DNA of 5,012 bases, taken from CAIMZW01 sp037133095 (lineage in GTDB: Bacteria; Actinomycetota; Actinomycetes; Nanopelagicales; Nanopelagicaceae). The DNA is taken from the NCBI GenBank assembly GCA_037133095.1, contig JBAXOT010000047.1, positions 1 through 5,012 on the forward strand, in the 5' to 3' direction. The notes beneath the pieces are model-generated. The model did not search any database. It was not told where the DNA came from and was given only the letters and a program-made list of their open reading frames with translations. Below are positions 1 to 3,333 of this stretch, piece by piece (the first letter of the stretch is position 1; each line of letters begins with the position of its first letter). The translations under genes were made by a program, and so were the position numbers.

Positions 1-95
1 GTTTTGATGACTTCCAGGATCTTGACCTGGCGGGCGGTGAGGCCGTGTTCGTCAGCGGGACCGTCGGGGAGTTCAGCCACAATGTCATTGCTCAT
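1..95 (-). CDS. lexA: LexA, SOS-response repressor (N-terminal fragment, runs off left edge)
   Basis: LexA represses DNA-damage genes and cleaves itself when RecA is activated. Only the first 31 codons are in the window, read from an ATG at 95-93. After an acidic, variable leader of about 18 residues comes LTARQVKILEVIK, which is how the winged-helix DNA-binding domain of actinobacterial LexA begins (L-T-x-R-Q-x-x-I-L-x-x-I). The recognition helix and the Ser/Lys protease dyad lie outside the window. The identification is supported by position: the gene is divergent from a small LysM gene, with two SOS boxes between them. No Shine-Dalgarno sequence precedes the ATG, and a -10-like hexamer sits 7 nt upstream, so the mRNA may be leaderless. 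The short visible stretch is the main limit on confidence. Confidence 0.88.
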   Translation of the reverse strand, partial: MSNDIVAELPDGPADEHGLTARQVKILEVIK

Positions 96-102
96 GTCTG
101 TA

Positions 103-131
103 AGGGTAAGGCACGGGGAGAAGAAATTCAA
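103..131 (-). promoter_or_regulatory. Candidate lexA promoter (leaderless)
   Basis: On the minus strand, TTGAAT (131-126) and TACCCT (108-103) are separated by exactly 17 nt. The -10 hexamer ends 7 nt before the lexA ATG, so transcription would start at or next to the A of the start codon. This fits the missing ribosome-binding site and the frequent use of leaderless mRNAs in actinobacteria. The -35 hexamer overlaps the end of the SOS box at 129-142, so LexA bound there would block polymerase (autorepression). The promoter is inferred from motif match only. Confidence 0.5.
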
Positions 132-142
132 ACATATGTTCG
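129..142. promoter_or_regulatory. SOS box 1 (LexA operator, lexA-proximal)
   Basis: CAAACATATGTTCG matches the Gram-positive/actinobacterial LexA consensus CGAACRNRYGTTYG at all but the second position. The core AACATATGTT is a perfect 10-bp palindrome, and the symmetry extends to an 18-bp element (127-144) with a single mismatched pair. It overlaps the predicted lexA -35 hexamer, as expected for autorepression. Confidence 0.85.
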
Positions 143-150
143 AATATTTC

Positions 151-179
151 TTGCCTTTGTCAGTGGGATGGAGTTTAAT
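151..179 (+). promoter_or_regulatory. Candidate promoter of the LysM (SOS division-suppressor) gene
   Basis: TTGCCT (151-156) and TTTAAT (174-179) are separated by 17 nt, and the -10 differs from TATAAT by one base. Transcription would start near 186-187, at the left edge of SOS box 2. LexA on that box would therefore sit on the start site and block initiation. The promoter lies between the two SOS boxes and points away from lexA. Confidence 0.55.
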
Positions 180-186
180 TCTCTTT

Positions 187-200
187 AGAACAAGTGTTCG
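187..200. promoter_or_regulatory. SOS box 2 (LexA operator, LysM-gene proximal)
   Basis: AGAACAAGTGTTCG fits CGAACRNRYGTTYG at every position except the first. Both half-sites, GAAC and GTTC, are intact around a 4-bp spacer. Its centre is 58 bp from that of box 1. It lies at the predicted start site of the downstream LysM gene, about 45 bp before the chosen start codon. Confidence 0.85.
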
Positions 201-213
201 AATTACTTCGAAC
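196..213. repeat. Perfect inverted repeat overlapping SOS box 2
   Basis: GTTCGAA (196-202) and TTCGAAC (207-213) are exact reverse complements around the 4-nt loop TTAC. The left arm reuses the right half-site of SOS box 2. The right arm ends in a GAAC half-site, and another GAAC follows at 216-219. In RNA this would be a 7-bp hairpin in the predicted 5' leader of the LysM gene. It could instead be extra LexA half-sites. Confidence 0.6.
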
Positions 214-244
214 CAGAACCGAAGAGTAGATGGAGTTCCCCACC

Positions 245-547
245 ATGGCACTTACCCGACGAGGTCGACGCGTAGTCCGCGGCTCGGCTGTCCTATCGCT
301 GCTCGTTGTTATCGGCGCCGGATTTAGCGCTGTTGGTAATGCGACTGAGAACAAGGTCGTTTCGACTCCTGCTACCTCTGACTATGTAAAAGTGATTGTG
401 GCTCCAGGAGAGACCTTGTGGTCTTTGGCCTCTTTAGTTGCTGGCAAATCCAATGTATCGGTTGTTGTCGATGAGATCGTTTCAGCTAATCAACTTTTAT
501 CATCTGATATTCATGCTGGTGAGAAGTTGTGGGTTCCTGCTAACTAA
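245..547 (+). CDS. Small membrane-anchored LysM protein, YneA/ChiZ-like SOS cell-division suppressor
   Basis: The 100-residue protein begins with a basic segment (RRGRR, residues 5-9) and a single hydrophobic helix (about 14-31), so it is membrane-anchored or exported. A short linker leads to one LysM domain (about 47-98). This domain opens with V-x-x-G-E-T-L-W-S-L-A, continues through I-V-x-x-N-Q-L, and ends with I-H-A-G-E-K-L-W-V-P. LysM domains bind peptidoglycan. B. subtilis YneA has the same size, layout and position divergent from lexA, as do mycobacterial ChiZ (Rv2719c) and corynebacterial DivS in their lexA-linked positions. These proteins delay septation during the SOS response, and that role is inferred here. 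The ATG at 245 is chosen because GGAG (232-235) lies 9 nt upstream. The in-frame ATG at 230 would add five residues but has no well-spaced ribosome-binding site. Confidence 0.82.
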   Translation: MALTRRGRRVVRGSAVLSLLVVIGAGFSAVGNATENKVVSTPATSDYVKVIVAPGETLWSLASLVAGKSNVSVVVDEIVSANQLLSSDIHAGEKLWVPAN

Positions 548-559
548 AGTCCCGGTTTT

Positions 560-581
560 TGTGGCTACAATGTGGCTACAA
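560..581 (+). promoter_or_regulatory. Tandem 11-bp operator/promoter of the dinJ-yafQ pair
   Basis: TGTGGCTACAA occurs twice head to tail (560-570 and 571-581), a spacing of about one helical turn. Each copy is itself an imperfect palindrome of the form TGTnGCnACA. The repeat junction creates TACAAT (566-571), a good -10 hexamer, with no convincing -35 before it. Bases 586-591 (AGGGGG), five nt before the dinJ ATG, act as ribosome-binding site. Antitoxins of this type repress their own operons, so the repeat is the likely binding site of DinJ or the DinJ-YafQ complex. Confidence 0.65.
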
Positions 582-596
582 AATTAGGGGGTTCTC

Positions 597-860
597 ATGG
601 CCGCAGATTCAGTGGTTCGAGCAAGAATTGATTCTCAAGTGAAAGCTGAGGCTTCCGACATTCTTAAATCTTTAGGACTTACTCTCTCCGATGCTTATCG
701 CATGTTGCTCATGCGGATTGTTGAAGAGGGATCCTTGCCGTTTGCGCCACTTGTTCCAAATAAGAAAACGATTGACGCGATGCGCGAAGTAAGGGCTGGG
801 AAAGTTTCAAGTGCCAAATCAACCGACGATTTGTTTGCGCAATTAAATGAGATCCATTGA
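597..860 (+). CDS. dinJ: Type II antitoxin, RelB/DinJ family
   Basis: This 87-residue protein aligns by eye with E. coli DinJ along its whole length. Residues 6-12 (VVRARID) form the beta-strand of a ribbon-helix-helix DNA-binding fold. Helices follow, with LGLTLSDAYRMLLMRI (about 26-41) containing the family's G-L-T-x-S-D signature. The PF..LVPN segment and a C-terminal DDLFAQLNE helix complete the match to DinJ's ...DADDLFDKL end, which wraps the toxin. It should neutralise the downstream YafQ-type toxin and repress its own promoter through the repeat at 560-581. A strong ribosome-binding site (AGGGGG) precedes the ATG. The reading frame overlaps the toxin gene by 14 bp, which suggests coupled translation. 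Confidence 0.92.
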   Translation: MAADSVVRARIDSQVKAEASDILKSLGLTLSDAYRMLLMRIVEEGSLPFAPLVPNKKTIDAMREVRAGKVSSAKSTDDLFAQLNEIH

Positions 861-1128
861 GTACTCCTCGCAATTCAAGAAAGATTTCAAACGCGAAAAG
901 AAGAGTGCCCGATGTGCCAATCTTGAAAGTGACCTTAAGGACGTTCTTGACTTTTTAGTTGCCGATAGGGTTTTGCCGGCGGCCTTTGCGGATCATCCTT
1001 TGGTCGGCGATTGGAAAGATTTTAGGGATTGCCATGTCCGTCCTGATTTGATTCTGATTTACCGAAAGAAAGGTAAGGCAGTTCTGCAATTGGCTCGTCT
1101 TGGTTCCCATTCAAACTTAAATTTGTAG
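847..1128 (+). CDS. yafQ: Type II toxin, YafQ-family mRNA interferase (RelE superfamily)
   Basis: YafQ toxins cut mRNA on translating ribosomes. The 93-residue product opens with I-E-Y-S-S-Q-F-K-K-D, like E. coli YafQ. It carries D-H-P-L (49-52), W-K-D-F-R-D (56-61), H-V-R-P-D (63-67), I-L-I-Y (69-72) and a C-terminal R-x-G-S-H (84-88). The catalytic-site residues of E. coli YafQ that can be placed are H50, H63, D67 and the C-terminal His (H88 here), all present. The Trp that follows Asp67 in E. coli is Leu68 here, and the aromatic residue near the C-terminus is also Leu. No obvious Shine-Dalgarno sequence precedes the ATG inside dinJ, so translation probably depends on coupling to the antitoxin. 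The stop codon directly abuts the stop of the opposite-strand channel gene. Confidence 0.9.
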   Translation: MRSIEYSSQFKKDFKREKKSARCANLESDLKDVLDFLVADRVLPAAFADHPLVGDWKDFRDCHVRPDLILIYRKKGKAVLQLARLGSHSNLNL

Positions 1129-1842
1129 TTACGTACCCCGCTCATTGAGTTTTTGTTTGATCTCTTGAAGTTCTCCAAGTAACTGCGCCATTTGCACTTT
1201 ATCTGCTGCATCTTCATCGGTTTTAACAATCCATGCTGCGATGGATGCGGTGATGATTCCGATCAAGCTGATGCCGGAGAGCATGACAAATACTGCGATT
1301 ATGCGTCCTAAAGTCGTTACTGGATACCTATCTCCGTAACCAACGGTGGTAATTGTTGAAATGGCCCACCACAAACTATCGCCAAGAGATTTGATTGTGG
1401 CACCGGGTTTTGTTCGTTCGACTTCGTACATCAGAACGGCTGCAATTGTGGTCAGGGTAGTTGCGGCGAGAGTTACATATTGAACTAATCGACCAGATAA
1501 TGATCGCCGTGCATAACGTAAGAAGTAGCCCATTAACGGTATTAATCGCAGTAAACGGAGGGGTCTAAGGAATGGGAGGGCAACGATCGCAAGTTCGAAG
1601 AGGTGTGATTTGAAGAAAAGTTTCTTGTGTTGTGCGATGGCGAATTTGCCGGAGTAATCCAATGCGAAAAGAACCCAAATGACTTGGTCGATGTGATCCA
1701 GGAGTTGTCGTTCCTGGTGAGTTAGGGGGTGGGCCAAGGGAATAATGACGATGATGAGGAAGAGCAGGGAGAGGAACATCATCGGCTTTTCGGCCGTTTT
1801 CTCCCAGGTAAGAAGCTGTATGTCGCTCTCGTCGTATTCCAT
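1129..1842 (-). CDS. Six-transmembrane voltage-gated-type potassium channel
   Basis: This 237-residue inner-membrane protein (numbered from the ATG at 1842) has the full Kv-like plan. S1 is at about 21-40, S2 at about 52-70 and S3 at about 80-90. An S4-like segment at about 92-113 carries Arg at 93, 96, 99, 109, 112 and 113, and is followed by S5 (about 119-140). A pore helix leads into the selectivity filter TTVGYGD (165-171), the K+ signature, and then S6 (about 178-206). The C-terminus is a charged, heptad-like helix (about 210-236) that probably forms a tetramer coiled coil. No RCK or cyclic-nucleotide domain is present. Whether it gates by voltage and what it does in the cell cannot be read from sequence. 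The start at 1842 is chosen for its AAGGAG site 6 nt upstream; an in-frame ATG at 1857 would add five residues but lacks a good site. It stands alone on this strand between two toxin-antitoxin pairs. Confidence 0.9.
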   Translation of the reverse strand: MEYDESDIQLLTWEKTAEKPMMFLSLLFLIIVIIPLAHPLTHQERQLLDHIDQVIWVLFALDYSGKFAIAQHKKLFFKSHLFELAIVALPFLRPLRLLRLIPLMGYFLRYARRSLSGRLVQYVTLAATTLTTIAAVLMYEVERTKPGATIKSLGDSLWWAISTITTVGYGDRYPVTTLGRIIAVFVMLSGISLIGIITASIAAWIVKTDEDAADKVQMAQLLGELQEIKQKLNERGT

Positions 1843-1848
1843 GTGTGG

Positions 1849-1854
1849 CTCCTT
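1849..1854 (-). promoter_or_regulatory. Ribosome-binding site deciding the channel gene start
   Basis: AAGGAG on the minus strand lies 6 nt before the ATG at 1842 and inside the first codons of the longer alternative frame that starts at 1857. Its strength and spacing favour the shorter protein. Confidence 0.65.
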
Positions 1855-1862
1855 CATTTCAG

Positions 1863-1889
1863 GAATCTATCCTTTCACTTCTGATATTC
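1863..1889. repeat. Imperfect inverted repeat, candidate VapB operator between channel and vapB genes
   Basis: GAATCTATC (1863-1871) and GATATTC (1883-1889) are reverse complements apart from one unpaired C and edge bases. The right arm overlaps the vapB -10 element. The repeat lies in the short gap between the divergent channel and vapB genes, where a VapB or VapBC autoregulatory site would be expected. The match is short and could be chance in AT-rich DNA. Confidence 0.3.
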
Positions 1890-1890
1890 T
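1882..1890 (+). promoter_or_regulatory. Extended -10 promoter of vapBC, apparently leaderless
   Basis: TGATATTCT is a TGn-extended -10 element whose hexamer is TATTCT (1885-1890). Only 6 nt separate it from the vapB ATG at 1897, so transcription should begin at the start codon. No Shine-Dalgarno sequence or clear -35 is present, which is consistent with an extended -10, leaderless transcript. Confidence 0.5.
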
Positions 1891-1896
1891 TTACAT

Positions 1897-2163
1897 ATGG
1901 AACCTAAAGTAAAGACTAAGGCAATCCGCAAGGGGAGATCTTCCACAAGTCGGATAAGTTCAAAGAATCAAGTAACGATTCCCGTGGAGATTATGCGCAT
2001 GAGTGGTTTAGAGGCGGGGGAAGAAGTGGAATTTTCTTATGTGGAGGGCAAAGTTCTCGTTGAAAAGGCCGTGCCAAAAATAGCCGGACTTTTTGGAATT
2101 GGTAATGGAATTACGGACAACTTCGATTGGGAGAAAGAGCGAGCAGAAGCATGGGGAGAGTAA
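1897..2163 (+). CDS. vapB: VapB-type antitoxin, AbrB/SpoVT (swapped-hairpin) fold
   Basis: The 88-residue product has a basic N-terminal tail (K4, K6, K8, R11, K12, R14). A SpoVT/AbrB DNA-binding domain follows at about 17-58: S-R-I-S-S-K-N-Q-V-T-I-P, then the turn G-L-E-A-G-E-E-V-E-F and a final V-L-V-E-K-A strand. The C-terminal section ends in an acidic/aromatic helix (DWEKERAEAWGE, 77-88) of the kind that occupies the toxin's active-site groove. It should neutralise the PIN-domain toxin encoded immediately downstream and, with it, repress this promoter. The frame overlaps vapC by 13 bp. The start follows an extended -10 element by only 6 nt, so the mRNA is probably leaderless. MazE-type antitoxins share the fold, but the PIN partner makes VapB the better name. 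Confidence 0.88.
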   Translation: MEPKVKTKAIRKGRSSTSRISSKNQVTIPVEIMRMSGLEAGEEVEFSYVEGKVLVEKAVPKIAGLFGIGNGITDNFDWEKERAEAWGE

Positions 2164-2531
2164 TTCTCGATACTTCTGTTCTTATTGCTATTAATAATGC
2201 TGGCGATAGTCATTATAAATCAGCCACTTCAGCGCTTCTTGAGGATGCACCTTGGGTTGGGATTTCAGTAATTTCCTATTCCGAATTTCTTGTCGGATTT
2301 ACCGAGCGGGTTGACTTTGATGAATTTAGTTCCAGGATTTTTAAAAAATTTGAAGAAATATTTAATGTCGATGCAGAAATTGCTGCGCTAGGAGCTCAGA
2401 TTCGATCTCAGAAGAAGCTCAAACTTCCAGATTCTTTGATTTCGGCCACCGCCGTCGTTAAAAAATGTGAGCTCTGGACTTTTGATGTGTCCTTAGCTAA
2501 ATCCCATCAAGGTTCCAGGCTTTTAGTTTGA
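2151..2531 (+). CDS. vapC: VapC-type toxin, PIN-domain ribonuclease
   Basis: VapC toxins are Mg2+-dependent RNases, usually acting on tRNA or rRNA. This 126-residue protein has a complete PIN layout. I-L-D-T-S-V-L-I holds the first catalytic acid (D7). I-S-V-I-S-Y-S-E-F-L holds E45. L-P-D-S-L-I-S-A-T-A holds D94, and L-W-T-F-D supplies D112. All four acidic residues are intact, so the toxin looks active. The ATG at 2151 is chosen because the protein then starts just before the first PIN strand, as is usual. An in-frame ATG at 2127 would add eight residues lying entirely inside vapB. No clear ribosome-binding site is seen, so translation is probably coupled to vapB. The gene is rather AT-rich: bases 2341-2400 are about one-third G+C. 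That contrasts with the nrdR gene and suggests acquisition by transfer. Confidence 0.92.
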   Translation: MGRVILDTSVLIAINNAGDSHYKSATSALLEDAPWVGISVISYSEFLVGFTERVDFDEFSSRIFKKFEEIFNVDAEIAALGAQIRSQKKLKLPDSLISATAVVKKCELWTFDVSLAKSHQGSRLLV

Positions 2532-2646
2532 GTTTGTTTCCCGTTTACTGACCGTTCATTTGAGCGTGGAGGCAGGATTCGCGGTTGAATTCACTTCGAC
2601 ACGCCGAGAAAATGATGAGAATGTATCAAGTTCGGGTTTACGGTTG

Positions 2647-2662
2647 GCACAACATATAGGGG
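2647..2662. promoter_or_regulatory. Candidate NrdR box 1
   Basis: GCACAACATATAGGGG matches 12 of 16 positions of the NrdR-box consensus aCaCwAtATaTwGtgt as I recall it, including the central A-T-A-T core. It lies about 90 bp upstream of nrdR, in front of the predicted nrdR-nrdJ operon. NrdR is known to bind paired boxes in front of ribonucleotide reductase operons. Confidence 0.5.
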
Positions 2663-2677
2663 TAAAACTGGAAATCG

Positions 2678-2693
2678 CGTCCATAACTAGTGC
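2678..2693. promoter_or_regulatory. Candidate NrdR box 2 (weak)
   Basis: CGTCCATAACTAGTGC matches 9 of 16 consensus positions, best in its right half (TAGTG). It starts exactly 31 bp after the first box, leaving a 15-bp gap. This is the same-face, roughly three-helical-turn spacing reported for paired NrdR boxes. The spacing is the main support, as the sequence match alone would not be convincing. Confidence 0.35.
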
Positions 2694-2707
2694 CAAAAGG
2701 CACTTTT
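2689..2707 (+). terminator. Short hairpin with T-tract, possible terminator or attenuator
   Basis: AGTGCC and GGCACT form a perfect 6-bp stem around an AAAA loop (2689-2704), and the T run at 2704-2707 follows. It could weakly terminate read-through from vapBC, whose last codon is about 160 bp upstream, or act in the nrdR leader. The stem is short, the T-tract is only four bases and the left arm lies inside candidate NrdR box 2, so this is tentative. Confidence 0.35.
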
Positions 2708-2737
2708 AGGACTATGTTTCTCGGTCTGCCCAACTTT

Positions 2738-2743
2738 AAGGAG
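2738..2743 (+). promoter_or_regulatory. Ribosome-binding site deciding the nrdR start
   Basis: AAGGAG is followed by 8 nt and then the ATG at 2752. An in-frame GTG at 2743 overlaps this site and cannot use it, so the longer reading frame is rejected. Confidence 0.8.
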
Positions 2744-2751
2744 TGCCACCG

Positions 2752-3261
2752 ATGATTTGCCCGTTCTGCCGCAATGACGACTCTCGAGTCGTTGATTCGC
2801 GTCCGGTAGAAGAGGGTACTTTGATTCGTCGCCGTCGGGAATGTTCTTCCTGCGGACGCCGATTCACGACTTCGGAGACCTCCGTTCTGCTGATTATCAA
2901 GCGATCTGGGGCTACTGAACCCTTCAGCCGCGAGAAGGTCATCAACGGTGTCCGCAAGGCCTGCCAAGGTCGCCCGGTCAACGATGACGATCTGGCTCTG
3001 CTGGCGCAACGGGTGGAAGAAGCTCTTCGTGGCGATGGTCAGGCAGAGGTCGAGGCCCAGGAGGTTGGAATGGCGATCCTGGCGCCGCTGCGTGAACTCG
3101 ATGAGGTCGCTTACCTGCGATATGCGTCGGTCTATCGCAACTTCACATCTTTGGAAGATTTTGAAGGCGAGATTGCACTTTTGCGTGCGGCTCCTTCCCA
3201 TCCTTCAAACGCTTCGTTAACCAGTTCCAATGTCAGTCCCGTCTTAGAAAATTCCAAGTAG
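2752..3261 (+). CDS. nrdR: NrdR, ATP/dATP-sensing repressor of ribonucleotide reductase genes
   Basis: NrdR represses ribonucleotide reductase operons when dATP is high. The 169-residue protein has a zinc ribbon made by C3-x2-C6 and C31-x2-C34. The segment between them (D-S-R at 15-17, then I-R-R-R-R-E at 25-30) is the typical arginine-rich DNA-contacting region. An ATP-cone domain follows (about 46-136), starting near V-L-L-I-I-K-R-S-G and including E-P-F-S-R-E-K and Y-L-R-Y-A-S-V-Y. The protein then continues with a serine/asparagine-rich tail of about 20 residues. This makes it longer than E. coli NrdR (149 residues). The start is fixed by the M-x-C-P-F-C opening and the AAGGAG site 8 nt before it. 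It is followed after 72 bp by nrdJ on the same strand, so the two are probably one operon, and the candidate boxes upstream suggest autoregulation. Confidence 0.96.
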   Translation: MICPFCRNDDSRVVDSRPVEEGTLIRRRRECSSCGRRFTTSETSVLLIIKRSGATEPFSREKVINGVRKACQGRPVNDDDLALLAQRVEEALRGDGQAEVEAQEVGMAILAPLRELDEVAYLRYASVYRNFTSLEDFEGEIALLRAAPSHPSNASLTSSNVSPVLENSK

Positions 3262-3333
3262 TTCCAGTAGTCCAAAACCAAAAACCAAATCAGATTTACG
3301 TCCAGTACAACCTTGAGGGAAGAGAGCACGAAC

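Noticed and set aside
4..327. Plus-strand frame covering the lexA start and the intergenic region
   Set aside because: It overlaps the LexA N-terminus, both SOS boxes and the LysM gene start in another frame, and its translation shows no domain.
1129..1160. Terminator hairpin between yafQ and the channel gene (CTC-ATT-GAG followed by TTTTT)
   Set aside because: The stem is only 3 bp and lies inside the channel coding sequence; it is too weak to call.
548..2640. Target-site duplication or att-like repeats flanking the toxin-antitoxin/channel block
   Set aside because: Comparing the edges by eye gave only a weak TCCCG-type similarity (near 550 and 2540), too short to support a defined insertion mechanism.
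2524..2709. Open frame on the + strand between two TAG codons, about 60 codons, with a possible GTG start near 2560
   Set aside because: It has no ATG, no ribosome-binding site and no recognisable motif, and it covers the candidate NrdR boxes and hairpin, so it looks like chance openness in a control region.
2532..2751. Possible cobalamin riboswitch upstream of nrdR-nrdJ
   Set aside because: I could not find a B12-box-like core with the surrounding helices, and the region is short and better explained by NrdR boxes and a small hairpin.
2638..3201. Long minus-strand reading frame opposite nrdR
   Set aside because: It is a shadow of nrdR, whose zinc-ribbon and ATP-cone motifs are unmistakable; the antisense translation has no family features.
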